Assembly (NCBI GenBank): GCA_022577435.1
Contig: JAKOON010000027.1
Span: forward strand, 3,675,622 to 3,739,621
Direction of reading: 5' to 3'
DNA from: Embiotoca jacksoni
Lineage: Eukaryota > Chordata > Actinopteri > Embiotocidae
DNA length: 64,000 nt
The position numbers and the translations under genes were made by a program. Positions 25,764-36,969 of this stretch are shown one piece after another; position 1 is the first letter of the stretch; every line of letters begins with the position of its first letter. The notes beneath the pieces were generated by a model. That model saw only the letters and a list, made by a program, of their open reading frames with translations. It searched no databases and was not told the origin of the DNA.

Positions 25764-26890
25764 GTAAACCAAGTTTTTAATTCCGATAATCATCTAGAAA
25801 TAAAGAAGAGTCGGCAATCTCGACATCACACAATCACGAAATGTAGCTTTTCCTGTCAAAAGCAATCTGTAGCTGGTCCTCTCTCTTGTGTATTATGGGC
25901 TGCACTGAGCTGCTCGGGGCGTGAATGTGTGTTATGTGAGTTGCTGAAAACAACTATGTGAACGCTTTTCCCATCTTTACCTTCTCATTTCCTGTAATAA
26001 CTCTCTCTTGGCTCTTTCCAGACTCTATTTCTGCTCCCTTAATGTCTTCACTGAGGGGAACCAGCCGAGGCCTTGTTTGCCGGCTGTACTTTACGGCAGA
26101 AAAGTTTACGAGTCCTGGAAATGAAGTTATATTTACTGGGCGAGAACTGAGTGAATTTTATATTCTTGTAATTTTGTCTGTAAACCTGAGTTACTTCGAG
26201 GGGAAATAGGCTGTATAGATGTTTATCAACCACGTCGGTGCTTGACAGGAAAATGTTTTGGGCAATTATAATTTCATGTCACCTCTTTTCCCCTCCTCGT
26301 GCGTGTTTTGATCCGAACACCTTGATGAGAAGGTGTTGGGGGGTTTATTTCGAGGCGTGGAGTGGCTCTCCTGCAAGTCTCCCATCACAGTCTAAAATAA
26401 AACACCATAATTTCCCCTTCAAAGCTTTTGTTTTTTCTGGATTTCACCAGTGAAGTGTGGCTGCTGCTTCCTCTCCACCCTTCTAATCTTTGCCCGGAAT
26501 GAGACCTTGTGACCTCCATTTAATTGTATCATAGTTTCTGTTTGCGTGAGGCGGTTTAAAAATGAAACTTATTTTAATTGATTGTACAGCAAAAAGCTCA
26601 ATAAGCCCTTTTATGGAGAAAACATTGTTAATAGTCGCTCAATTGTTCTTATTTACGATTGGAATGCATTAAAACGGAGTTGGATCTCGACTACTGGTAA
26701 TTGCTGCCAGAATCCCGAGTTCTCCGTTGGTATTCACACCAGGGTCTGCATACATGTGGAGAATTTCCATGCCGGGGATGTAACCGCTGCTCTGCCTGTT
26801 GTTATTTTGTTTTTTGTTTTTTATGATTTTGCAGTGACATTCCCCAGTGAATGGATGGACCGACTCCAGTGCTGCTAGAGCCGCAGAGAG

Positions 26891-26891
<1 letters not shown>

Positions 26892-26974
<83 letters not shown>
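26892..26974. repeat. (TG)n followed by (GA)n
   Basis: About 69 bases of TG, then 14 bases of GA. Confidence 0.98.
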
Positions 26975-27258
26975 TATTTCTTCCATGTGTGAAAGTGTTT
27001 CTGTACTCGTGTGTTTTTCATTCTAGCCGCCGATTTGCCCCCTTCCCTGACCATCATCTTGGCCTCCTCTGGGCCTTGTCACGGACTGGTGTGTGATAAT
27101 GGCTTCTTGTCTCAGTGGTGGCGGCAGTTGTTTGACGTGAGACTGTCGCTTGACCAGTTGGTTTTACAGCTCCGTCTGCAGGGGGACGGGCAGTCTGAGC
27201 CAGAACCGATTCACAAAATGGATGTTGTGTTTATAGACAGCTGGGTTTTTATTTTTTT

Positions 27259-27271
<13 letters not shown>

Positions 27272-27295
<24 letters not shown>

Positions 27296-27321
27296 TGTGT
27301 GATAAAAAAAAAAAAAAAAAA
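27272..27321. repeat. (TG)n followed by poly-A
   Basis: About 29 bases of TG, then GATA and a run of 17-18 A residues. A T-run lies just upstream. Confidence 0.95.
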
Positions 27322-27809
27322 ATCCTTAAGTTGTCATAATTTGTGGTTTTCCAAGCAAGAGAGGAAAGGAGGGTGGATGAGTGGTTGTTTATGCTTTGTC
27401 TGTAATTACTGCGCTTTGTGAGAGGCTTTTTTTTTTCTTTTTTTTTCTCGTGGTCATGACTGTGCTCTTTTTCTTTTTTTCTTTTTTTGGTCTGTTTAAA
27501 CACATTTTAAATGGTTAGAAAATCCTCCTTTATTATATAAAAATGATGGGGTATTGTGTTACTGTGGGGCTCAGAAGAGGTCAGGCAGGCTGGAGTTTGT
27601 AACAGTGAATATCAGCCGCACGCACGTGTTGCCTGCAGGGCTGCTCTCTCTTCTGGGTCACACCAGGATTGTTCTACTCAATACATGCTGTTGCGCTGAT
27701 GTGAGAGCCTGCAGGGACGAGGCTGTGGTGCTGCCCCCTGTCTGGATGTCCGAGTTTCTACAGCAGGTGGACAAACAGGATAAAAATCCAATAACGTCGG
27801 CATCTGAAA

Positions 27810-27960
27810 AACTAAAATGATTAGTCGTTGACAGAAAATTGACGTGGTTTGGATTGCTTGATTGAATTGTCAAGCAAAAATGTCAAACATTCATCGGTTC
27901 CAGCTTGTTAAAAGTTAAGGTTTTTGGTTTGTGAAAAATAATCAAGATGTGCACATGGGC
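27810..27960 (+). mobile_element. Family A repeat fragment, well preserved
   Basis: Reads 'gattagtcgttgacagaaaa', then 'tcaagcaaaaatgtcaaaca' and 'ttcatcggttccagcttgtt', the typical left half of the family. This is the clearest copy in the window. Confidence 0.7.
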
Positions 27961-28360
27961 TCGTGGAGAGTTTTCATTTTTCTGATATTGTTTGGACTAA
28001 GTATTCAAATATATACGATTGTATATTAGAAAAACTGTATAATCAGCAGATTGATGTTAAATATATCAGGTTTTTTTTTTTGTCAAGACCCAAAACAGCC
28101 GTTGTGAATCTTAAAACTGTTATATTATTGGTTTAAGACAGATTTTGTTTCAGCTTGATCCACTGTTGGAATTAAATATCATACTTATGTTACTGAAAAA
28201 AAAATTACTATTGATTAACGTATCAGTGGCCGTAGACTCAAATGTTATTTTTATCAGTTACATGTCATCTCCACAGATTATTCTTTTTGCTCTCATTGCA
28301 GGATCTGATTCTGCATCTGTCCCAACAGTATTAGGGTAATATTAGGTTTAATGCTCCGGG

Positions 28361-28537
28361 GCAACTTGATAGCAGAGTGGTTCGAGCGCTTACATCATGG
28401 GCGAAAATGCCGTCAGGATTGAGTCCTCGGTTAAATTTCCAGCCAGACCTTTACTGCATGTCGTTCTCCTCCTCTATTTCTGAGCATTTCCTGTTAATCT
28501 CTAGTTCTCCTGTCAAAAAAAAAAAAAAAAAAAAAGG
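28361..28537 (+). mobile_element. tRNA-derived SINE with poly-A tail
   Basis: The head has an A-box-like 'gatagcagagtggttcgagc' and a B-box-like 'aggattgagtcct', both from a tRNA promoter. The body 'gacctttactgcatgtcgtt' and the 'ctcctctatttctgagcatt' tail are typical of teleost SINEs, and it ends in a run of about 21 A. Inserted in the tanc2 intron in the sense orientation; the A-tail ends 89 nt before the exon at 28,627. The family name is not certain. Confidence 0.8.
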
Positions 28538-28626
28538 CAAAATACGACAACAAAATCCTCTTTGAATGGAAAAAAAAACATGTAAACACTTCTCACACTT
28601 GACTGTTTTCCCCTCCCGTCCTGCAG

Positions 28627-28806
28627 GTGGCAGCATAGACAGTGACTGTGCCTTTGAAGGAGACTACGCCGTGCCCCCACTCTCCATGACCGAGGGCATG
28701 CAGCACATTCGCATAATGGAGGGCGTGTCGCGCTCCCTGCCCTCCTCCCCGCTGCTCACCCACCAGACCATCAGTGTCCGGCTGCAGCCGGTGAAGAAGC
28801 TCACAG
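28627..28806 (+). CDS. tanc2: tanc2 coding exon (SDCAFE...SRSLPSSPLL), 180 nt, phase 1-1
   Basis: Begins after CTGCAG and ends before GTAAAG. It encodes GGSIDSDCAFEGDYAVPP, then EGMQHIRIMEGVSRSLPSSP, LLTHQTISVRLQPVKKLT. This is the most strongly conserved N-terminal block of TANC2 and is close to the human protein, with a small deletion relative to my memory of human after GGSI. The SLPSSPLL motif is shared with TANC1, but HIRIMEGV and RLQPVKKLT point to TANC2. No domain is known here; the segment is predicted to be disordered and Ser/Pro-rich. Confidence 0.97.
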
Positions 28807-31469
28807 GTAAAGAGACTGCAGAGAGGATTCACACAGAGTGAATCAGTCATCCTGTGTTTTTGAAGCCCAGGCTTTGGGAGGAAAAACCACAGCCAGCAGA
28901 GATGTGGGCTGAATCTGGTTCAGATTTGTCTTGTGTGCACATCCTCGCCTGTGGCTGTCCTCCCCCATAGACTCATTGTGCTAATACAGGCTCCCTTAAC
29001 CCTTCACTGCACCACTGTAGGCTGGCTGCCTAATCTGAGAGTCACGCACACCAAATTCAAACAGATTTCACGAGACATAAGTGAAAAGGAGAGGAGTGAT
29101 GTTTCACCCTGATGCTTGCTGATAAGCAGTAATCATTTACCGTATTACTAACCCACTAATTCGGAGTAGAAACATAAAGCAGAGGCTGAGCTCTGGCCCG
29201 CGGCAAACACTGCAATTTCCAATTCTTGTAATCACCAAAGTCCTGTACCTAATTGACGGTGTCAGGAACAGCGAATGGACTGCGAGCTGCGGTCGGCTCT
29301 GCCCCCCTTTATCGTTTTTTATCTCCCACCACTAATCGCTTCCTTCCACACTCATTCAGAGAATGTGGAAAATTGCCTTCCCCTTCTGTCTCCCCATTAA
29401 CCGGATTACGAGTCGATGTCATGTTCTCTCTGGTATTATTACGGGGGAAGCTGCGGTTTTTGGTACACAAGGACGTCCAACACTCTTTGCTGTGCAGGAT
29501 TTTTTTTATTTTTTTTTTTAAATGAGGAATGAAATATTGGCATCGCAGCTTCGCCCAATATCAGTGCAGCCTCCACACAGACAGAAGCAGAGTGGGTGTG
29601 AAGGACTTTAAAGCTCGACGCAGCAGCCACCACTAGGGTGCACCAGCCTCTCAGCTACCTCAGATCATTAACTGTTTCTGATATGCCGTGAGGAGCCATG
29701 ATTTGTACATCATACAGAATGATTTATGGTCTTCCCGGGTCATCCGAATTGTGGGTTTTTAAAGAGGAAACGCACCACATCGTTTTTCTCTCCATTTGAA
29801 CTGGGTGTACCACAGAGGGCACTGTGTGGGAGCTGTTTTTTTTTTTTTGTGGGTGGGGGAAGAGAGCAGGGCTTGAAAATTAGATCCCAGACCAAATCTT
29901 ATCACACTTTTTCCCCTTTTCTCTGCTGTTTGAGGCGCCATCTTTGCTGGCGCCATCTGTATTTTTATTTTATTTAACGTTTCGTGGCCTTTTTTGATGG
30001 CTGCACTTTCATCGCTGTGAATCAAAGTGAATTTTTTTAGTGCATCAGCGTGCATGTGAATCTGTACATACGTGAGTGTGAGTGTGAGTGTGTGTGTGTG
30101 TGTTATCTTGACAGCAAAGAATAGCTTGATTAATGATGTGCAGTGCTGTCTCATTTGTACTATTCTTATTCCACGGCTGACGCAGGGAGAGGTCTCTTTA
30201 CAGTACTGTCGCACATGCAATCACTTGGTTTGATATATTATCGCAGTCAGGTGCCGCTGGTTGTGAGAGCTGCTTTGTATTTTTAGATTTTGAATTAAGA
30301 CTTTGGGATTCTCTCCTTTTTTTTTATGTGTTGCATGTTTCAACTGTGCGATCCGCCTTTAATTAGTTTTCTTACACTTGCTAGACACTCTTCAGTGTTC
30401 ATGTGCAGGAGCGCGAGAGATGTCAATTTTGGCAGGATAAAACCTTTACTGCGTTCACTGTTGCAGATTTATGTCTGTCACATCACTTATTGTTTTTTAA
30501 ACATACAAAAACGGTTTCATTTTGTGCTGATTTTTGTGGCATCTTTACAAACTGCATGTGAGAAAACTTTTCGATTCTTCGGCTCACATGTCAGGACGAT
30601 TTCACAGCAGTTAAAGGAGCTAAACGGCTCGTGCAGCAGCACATCTGTACAAATGACAACGCGCAAAAGCCCTCCAGTGCCCCGAGGTGGCCGCTGTCCT
30701 TCACGTCGTCACAGACCTGCGTCTTGCTCTCGAGTGGCGTCGAGCACCAGATTGCACTTTGGGCTCAACCGCCCCGGCGTTCTCACCATTTAATTAATTC
30801 AACTCGTCACCACATCCTGCACAGCTTGACGGTACCAAGCTCGAGTGTGACGCTTGCATCAAAGGCCAGAAATCCCCCTCCCGTGCCAGGGACGACGGAG
30901 GCGAGAGAAAGCGTGGTGGCCAGAGCGGGCGAACAGCAGCAGGTCTGACGGCTGCAGCACTTTGATCCCCACCGGTGGCCTCCGCCAACCGCAGCCTCGC
31001 TTTCGCCCTCCTGTGTTGCTTCTGATTGGCCTCAGGGAGGCAGAGTGGAGATGCTGGCGAGGACTTGAGTTATTCAACCTCAAGCCTCTGATAGAATGAA
31101 AACGCAATGAAAGCGTTGACCTTTTTAGAGAATCGTTGAGTTTCTGATTTAATCCCCTCTGCCTGCTTGAAGACTCTCAAGGGGGCCTTTGAATGCTCGA
31201 AGGGTCAACTTGTGAGACAGATTTGTGAGGCAGGCAGGAGACGTACTGTACAATCATAGTGTGCTTATTTCACACATATCTGTGCTGCTGGGGGTCTTTC
31301 CTAGTTTTCTATTGAAAAAAAAAAAGCAGGTAGGAGACAACAAGTCAGGTCAGTTTTGTTTTTTATAAAACATTTCACGCCGAGCTTTACACAACTACAT
31401 TAAACTAATGAGGCTGAAAACACATAAATGAGCACTCACAAGAATAAAATGACATATGATCCGTAATGG

Positions 31470-31560
31470 TAAATGTTGATGTTTGGAGCCAACCCCTAGT
31501 GGCACTCGGTGGTATTGTAGGTTGCTCATTTTTAAGACCCAGAAGCGATGTCCACTATTA
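31470..31560 (-). mobile_element. Teleost repeat, family D, inverted relative to the 61,140 copy
   Basis: Contains 'tttggagccaacccctagtg' followed by 'gcactcggtggtattgtagg' and 'tcatttttaagacccagaag'. Its reverse complement matches 61,140-61,210 closely, so the two are diverged copies in opposite orientation. Confidence 0.7.
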
Positions 31561-31809
31561 ATTCCATTGAATTGCCAGTTCACTTGCTAAATTGGCCGGA
31601 TCGGTGACTCTAAATTATCTGCGGATGAAGAGTATGTACATGAATGGTTTAGCAGGTATAGCTAATTGTCAGATGGATGGAATTGCTAGTCAAGATTTTA
31701 TTTGTTCTTTCAATGAAACTTCTTCACAAATCCGTGACTCTTTATCAACCCCAACATGGAGCAATGTCCATATATTTTGCCTATAATTTGTAATTTGAAT
31801 TATATGGAT

Positions 31810-31925
31810 CAGTCAAATAAATGTACGGAAGTGCTGTGTTTTTGTCTGAAATGTGGCATAAAATGAAAATACTCAAGTAAAGTCAGATTGACACTTTTAG
31901 TAAATGCTCTTACTTACATTACTTT
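31810..31925 (+). mobile_element. Teleost repeat, family C fragment
   Basis: Contains 'gtcaaataaatgtacggaag', 'tctgaaatgtggcataaaat' and 'gaaaatactcaagtaaagtc', recognisable as part of the same family as 33,180-33,605. Confidence 0.6.
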
Positions 31926-32954
31926 ACAGCGTTTGCATCCCTCCGTCTTCGTATGGTATATTATCTATTTTTAGTCCCCTGTTGTCTCAGAATATGAGTG
32001 GCAATGGTTGCTCGTTCTCACGATGATATCTGAGTGGCTGATTGTTATGAGCTGTAATCACATGATTTCTTATTTGTTCTTGAATAAAATACCTCACTCA
32101 GGTGTCAGGCTCACCGGAGACGTCGCCCCGGTTGATTGATCGGCCCCGCTCCACCATGAAACATTTAAAGGGAATTATTTCAACATCCCTCCACAGATTA
32201 CACTGCTTTCTCCTCATTAATGGCTGCAATCAATACAATTACTGCCTCCCCATGGATTGCCACATAAAGGTGGAAAATTACACTTGGCCTTAAAAACCTG
32301 AGAAAAGCCTTGATTTAATTATACCGCCTATTTTTTTTATTTTTTTCATCTCCCACTGTTGCTGCAATTATCACAGCAATATGAATGTATCTAAAATCTA
32401 TTGTCTCTGCGGTGCTTACAGTAGCAGAGTAATATTGTGAATAAGTGGCGGTGTACTACGCTAACTCCTAAACGGTCACTGATGTAGGCATGAAAACGCT
32501 CAGCAGTAGCGTGGATGGTCAGGATTGACAAGGCGCCGTGTGCAGGATTGCTGAGTCAGGTTTTCCAGCTCAACCGTGTGGGTGGTCTTAAAGGATCCAC
32601 ATAAAAAACAGTTGAGCTCTGTGAAATTAGCCACGGCGGATGAAAGCTGCCTTTCCTTCGGGCCTGCCTCATTGTTTGACGCTATTTTTCGATTTGACAG
32701 GATAAGTGTCCAAACGAAGATGACAGGATCACTTGTTGTTTTTTCTTGCACAGATACAATGGGCTATAATAAGATTTAATTCTGACTGTCTACTCGTGTG
32801 GATGAGGCAAGTGAAAGAAGCACAAAACATGGTTCCAGTTCACCGCAAAATACCTTTCGATGTGTCATGAGGATCACTGCGATGGAAGAGTAGGATTTCT
32901 TCAAATGAACTGAGCTATTGCTGCAATTTCAAGCTTTTAGTTTGACTGAGGAGC

Positions 32955-33075
32955 CTAAATCAGGAAAAATAACTATTTTGATGAAGTGCTTTTTCAAAGT
33001 CAAACATTCAGGATTTGCTGTCTTTCTTTATCTTAAGTGAAAAAGTAAACAGAACATCTTTAGTTTCTGTCACCA
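32955..33075 (+). mobile_element. Family A repeat fragment
   Basis: Contains 'actattttgatgaagtgctt', 'caaagtcaaacattcaggat' and 'ttgctgtctttctttatctt', the family-A left-centre blocks. It lies directly before a family-C copy. Confidence 0.5.
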
Positions 33076-33179
33076 TGAGATCATATCACATTGTCTTCAT
33101 CGCTAAGAGGGAGTTTCCCCATGGAAATTATACATTTTGACCATTTTTTTTCCTGAGTACTTTAACAACTTGTCTATTT

Positions 33180-33605
33180 TGACTTAAAATCTGAGGTTCA
33201 TATTGCAGTATCAGTAGAAGGCCAGTATAGTAATGATACTAGTGTAAGAATACTAAAAAAAAACTTAAAGTACAGATATATTGCCAGCAAAATATACCAA
33301 AGTAAGCAAAAAAAATCACCCCTTTAGAGATGATTTCATTGTATATATTCTATTGCTGGACTAAAACTTTCGATGCATCAATGTGAAAGCAGTTTGTAGT
33401 TTCATTTAATGAGAATTAATCATTTGTATGCAAGATATTCACTTGCAAAGCAACCAGTAACTAAAGCTGGCAAGTAAAAAAGTACATTAATTACCACAGA
33501 AATGTGGAGTAAAAGCATAAAGTAGAATTAAAGTACAAGTACCTCAAAATTGTGCTGAAGTACAGTATTTGAAAAAAAATATTCCGCTACTTTCCAGCAC
33601 TGTCA
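33180..33605 (+). mobile_element. Teleost repeat, family C, long copy
   Basis: Contains 'agtaactaaagctggcaagt', 'aaagtacattaattaccaca', 'aagcataaagtagaattaaa', 'gtacaagtacctcaaaattg' and the terminal 'ctactttccagcactg'. I recognise this as a common AT-rich teleost repeat whose usual end is 'ttactttccaccactg'. Non-coding. Confidence 0.75.
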
Positions 33606-34090
33606 TCATAATTCGATGACGTCACCTTCAACTATATGAAATCGTTTGTTTTTTTTAAAGTTTTTTTTAACGTTTTCTAGTTTCAGGACACAGATTTTTT
33701 TAAATAAATCTTCTGAGGCACCTGAATACATCACCAGTGACGTATCCCTGCGGTCAGTTGGTGTTTCGGGTCTTTCGACATCAGTCACAGTCGTCCAGGT
33801 GGCCTCGGCTCGGTTGGCGTGGCGACGGCTTGTGTTTATGTGGTGCTCACTCGTCCCCACGGACCTCCGCTCCAAATCCAGAGCTATCTTGAGGCTTTTT
33901 CTCAGCCTTTGTGGAGCGAGTCCGCTGCAGACCACCTCAACTGGCGTACATCTATAGCCTTGAAGACCAGCTGTTCATACTGGGCCCTCTTCCTTTCATG
34001 AGCCTCCTCCATGACCTTCTCTCTATTAAACTCTGAGACCAGGGGCATTTCTGGTCAATTTCAGCTCGTTTTCCGAGCAGATATTTACAT
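33606..34090 (-). pseudogene. Decayed retroelement ORF fragment (inverted)
   Basis: Reading the minus strand from about 34,080 gives EEAHERKRAQYEQLV, then RWSAADSLHKG and a frame-shifted LWIWSGG-like segment. The EEAHERK...Y..LV spacing followed by a SL/CRGF-like region and a 'SRWLW' region is what I know from the end of a LINE-type ORF common in fish. Frameshifts and stops show it is dead. An open 109-codon stretch (33,606-33,935) is part of this remnant, not a host gene. Confidence 0.45.
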
Positions 34091-34173
34091 TTCAGAGGAC
34101 TCGTCCTTTAAGCCATGATGTCGTGTAATGCCTTGAGCGTTTTATGATATCATACGTCGTATTTTGAAAAACA

Positions 34174-34304
34174 AAGGCTGACATCTGGGACATCTCAATC
34201 TCTCTCTCTCTTCGCGCCTCCTTGGCCAGCCTCGTGTTTTATATGGCGTCTGGTGTCCTCCGTGAATTTCTGAAATGAACGCTGACATTCGGGACATCTC
34301 AATC
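34174..34304. repeat. Local duplication (unit about 104 bases apart)
   Basis: 'gctgacatctgggacatctc' (34,178) recurs as 'gctgacattcgggacatctc' (34,281). Both are followed by AATCTC and, a little later, CGCCTCCTT. Looks like a tandem duplication with divergence or an internal deletion. Confidence 0.75.
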
Positions 34305-35905
34305 TCCACGCCTCCTTACCCGGCGCCGCACGTCAAGAAAAATCGTTCTTCAATTATTGTCATTATTTCTTCCCCCTCAACCGTCCCAGCCTCCACGGAC
34401 CCACCGAATCATTTGTTCCGCCGTAAGGAAATGTGACATTCTCGGCTCCGTTGTCGCAAGTGAAAAATAAAGAGTGAAGGTTAAGAGTAGAGGGGAGTAA
34501 TTGAAATGTAAGTGTGGTGCCCTCAGGACGGGCAATAAAGAACCAGCTGCAATAAGCGCTGCGGTGAAATACTCGTCATGTTTTAGTCGTCGGCCAAATC
34601 GTCTGAATGTTTTAACGATGGAATATCAAATGCGGGCATCGGTTCTTTTATGGTGTCTGTACAGTAAAGTCACTTTAAAATTACTTCAGGGTATTTAAGT
34701 TCTGCTGACGTGGAGATGGTGAACGCTGGTGCGGAATAGTTACAGAAAGTGCCGAGAGACTGAAGGGCCGATGCGTACATTACCCATGGATTTTATATAT
34801 TCATCGGTGAGCATTAAAAGTTGCTGTTATATGTATTTTGTTTGCAGTGGATAGAACGAGGCTCGCTGCTAACCTCCAGCTACCTGTCTGCTGGTTAAAG
34901 CCTTATTGATAACAGACAGGCAGATATAAGAGAGCGGTTTCTGTCTTTTCATATAACTTTTTTTTTTACCAGAAAGCAAATAAAGGAGAAGCTTAATTTC
35001 TTCTTGATTAGAAGATTTCATTAAATCATTAATTGTTCTTTTTTTTAATCGAGGGCTGTAATTTTATAGATCAATTTCAACATGTGAAAAAAAAAAAAAA
35101 ACTTTTTTTAAAATTACGTCAGAGAAAAAGAAAAACATATTGAAAGAATGTAATGAGATTAGAGATTATGAGATGGAATATACACAGCGGGAAGAAATCA
35201 ATGACCAGCGCGTTAAAACTAACAAAAAGTGATTTTAAAAATCAGACCGACACAACAAAGTTAACTTTCCAGAATAACTAAATAATTCATCACAAACCAA
35301 CTTCCAAATTGTGATATAACAAGGCATGTTTGATAACAACAAAAAACTTTTAATGTGTGTTGCTAATTGACAAAAAAAACACCAGTTAGGATGTTTAAAA
35401 TCAGATGAGACTCTGCCAGCAAAGTCCAGAGGCTGTTTTTTCACCCCGAGGCGGGTCTGAGAGGAGACTCTGGGCTTTGTGATTGAAACGACTGGTGGTG
35501 CAGGTTGTAAAAGTTTGACCCGTACCTGTGGCACATCTTTAAAGCTTGTTGGTATCGTTAGCAGGGGGGGGTATCGGGGTGGGGAGGGGTTGGGAGATGT
35601 CACTCTGGGGAAATAAGTGTGACTGGAAGAGATTAATAAAAAACATTTAGAGCAGCCGGCTTACAGCCTGACGGTTATGAACCACAACAAAAGCGAAGAC
35701 GGTACGCAATAAACTTGCGCCCGCCCCCCCCCCCCAACCCGGCGGTTGTGAACCTCTAAATAGCCATAAAACATGGCTGCAGCTGTACAAATAGAGTTTC
35801 AAGGGTAAAACAAGGACAGACAAGGATGCCTGAGCCCAAGAGGAAAATGGAGTAGGTTTTATTGAAACCCTCGTCTCTATCAAATAATAACTGCTCCCCT
35901 TCTTT

Positions 35906-35945
35906 CCCCCCCCCGCCCCCCCCCCCCCCCACACACACACACACA
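35906..35945. repeat. poly-C tract followed by (CA)n
   Basis: About 25 bases that are all C except one G, then eight CA units. The complementary strand is G-rich and could form a quadruplex. Confidence 0.95.
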
Positions 35946-36141
35946 CTCCCACGTGTGATCTGATGTGTCCCCAAAGCTCCGTCGGCGAACGCCACAACTG
36001 TGTCCCTTTAATAATACCCTCCCTTTCTCCCTCCCTCCTTTTTTTTTTTTTTTTTTTTTATCCCATTTTCTTTCCTGCCTCTATACCCACCCTTCTCCTC
36101 CCCCTCCTTTTTTTTTTTTTTTTTTTTTTTTTTGCTCTGCG

Positions 36142-36155
36142 GTTGCTATGACAAC
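36142..36155 (+). promoter_or_regulatory. RFX X-box-like motif in candidate promoter
   Basis: GTTGCTATGACAAC: two inverted half-sites, GTTGCT and GACAAC, with a 2-bp spacer. One position in the second half-site departs from the usual consensus GTTRCC-NN-GGYAAC, and another is the tolerated pyrimidine. It lies 655 bases upstream of the candidate start codon at 36,797. RFX factors act in ciliated and neural cells (known). Confidence 0.5.
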
Positions 36156-36159
36156 AGCA

Positions 36160-36796
36160 GCACTGCACCATTCATCTGCTGGAGACCTGGGCTCCTGTTC
36201 CTGTAGAGAGAGTGCGCCTCTCACGTCTATACATAACACGCTAAGCGCTAATGCAGTCACGGAGGCGAATGAGGAGCTCACCTCCTATCTGTGCTCCCAG
36301 GAAAAGCTCCCCGGTGCTGCTCGCTTCTTCTTCTTCTTCTTCTTTCTTTTTTTTTTTTTTTTCTTTCGTGGCGGCGAAGGTTTCGTTCACCTGTCGGCTC
36401 CGGGTACGTGCTGCCATCACAGAGGTGTCATCGCCGTGTGTCCCCCCCCCCCCACCACCACCACCACCACCACCCCTCCTCCATCTTTCCCCCAGTGACA
36501 CAGTGACTGCTGCGTTCTTCCTTCCTCCTTTCCCTTTTCTCCCTCCAGCTCCTCTTTTCCTCCTCCTCTCTCTCGCTCCTCCCGTCACTGCCATATCCGC
36601 CCGGCTCCGTATCATTTACTGCGACTGAGCCGAGCGCGCAGCATCACCACTGAAACCTGTGGAGATTTCTTCAGAAGGGAAAGACCGAGGGAGAGATTCC
36701 GTTCCTTCGCTGCTCCTTCGCTGCAGGTCCTTTTTTTTTTTTTTTTTTTTTTCCCACTCCTGTTTTCTTTCTTCATTTCTTTTCCCTTATTTTTTG
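36160..36796 (+). promoter_or_regulatory. tanc2: Candidate internal (alternative) promoter and 5' untranslated region of tanc2
   Basis: This part of the intron becomes rich in CpG dinucleotides and pyrimidine tracts: GGCGGCGAAG near 36,370, CCGCCCGGCTCCG near 36,598 and GAGCCGAGCGCGC near 36,627. It leads straight into a coding-like exon with a good donor. No TATA box is apparent. Long T-runs (36,041-36,059; 36,111-36,133; 36,343-36,362; 36,730-36,752) interrupt it, and a 6-unit CAC repeat sits at 36,453-36,472. Confidence 0.45.
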
Positions 36797-36908
36797 ATGA
36801 ACTGGTCATCGCTCAGGGAGGAAGGACTGCTCGTGTCGCTGGAAGGGGACGGAGGGGAGCTGGTGCCGTACTCCAGCCTTCAGGAATGCGAGATCTGGTT
36901 TGAGAATG
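36797..36908 (+). CDS. tanc2: Candidate alternative first coding exon of tanc2 (MNWSSL...)
   Basis: ATG at 36,797 opens 37 codons plus one base, ending at GAGAATG|GTGAGC, a good donor. It encodes MNWSSLREEGLLVSLEGD, then GGELVPYSSLQECEIWFEN. Codon use looks strongly coding and the stretch is acidic, so it resembles a real exon rather than chance. It ends in phase 1, matching the acceptors at 28,627 (upstream, so not usable) and 48,633 (downstream). Splicing to 48,633 would give an isoform lacking the first two recognised exons. Start context is weak (T at -3). I do not recognise this peptide; its assignment to tanc2 rests on strand, phase and position. Confidence 0.5.
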
Positions 36909-36969
36909 GTGAGCCCCCAGCCAGCCACACCCTCTTCTGCTTGTTTCATTCCTCCATCTGCAAACTGTG

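Larger units (their letters stand above)
25764..28626 (+). other. tanc2: tanc2 intron (2,863 nt)
   Basis: Bounded by GTAAAC and CTGCAG. It contains a TG/GA array (26,892-26,974), a shorter TG array followed by an A-run (27,272-27,321), a family-A repeat fragment (27,810-27,960), and a tRNA-derived SINE ending 89 nt before the next exon. No other coding exon seen. Confidence 0.85.

Noticed and set aside
30326..30793. Open frame of 155 codons, among the longest with ordinary composition
   Set aside because: No familiar motif, Cys/His/Arg composition typical of chance frames, no splice-site or start-context support, and it lies in a tanc2 intron.
33606..33935. Open frame of 109 codons (-) as a host gene
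   Set aside because: It overlaps sequence that reads as the C-terminal end of a decayed LINE ORF in the same orientation, so I annotated it as a retroelement remnant.
35965..36498. Open frame of 177 codons
   Set aside because: It exists because T-runs, C-runs and CAC repeats translate to Phe, Pro and Thr runs. It is low-complexity and overlaps the candidate promoter.
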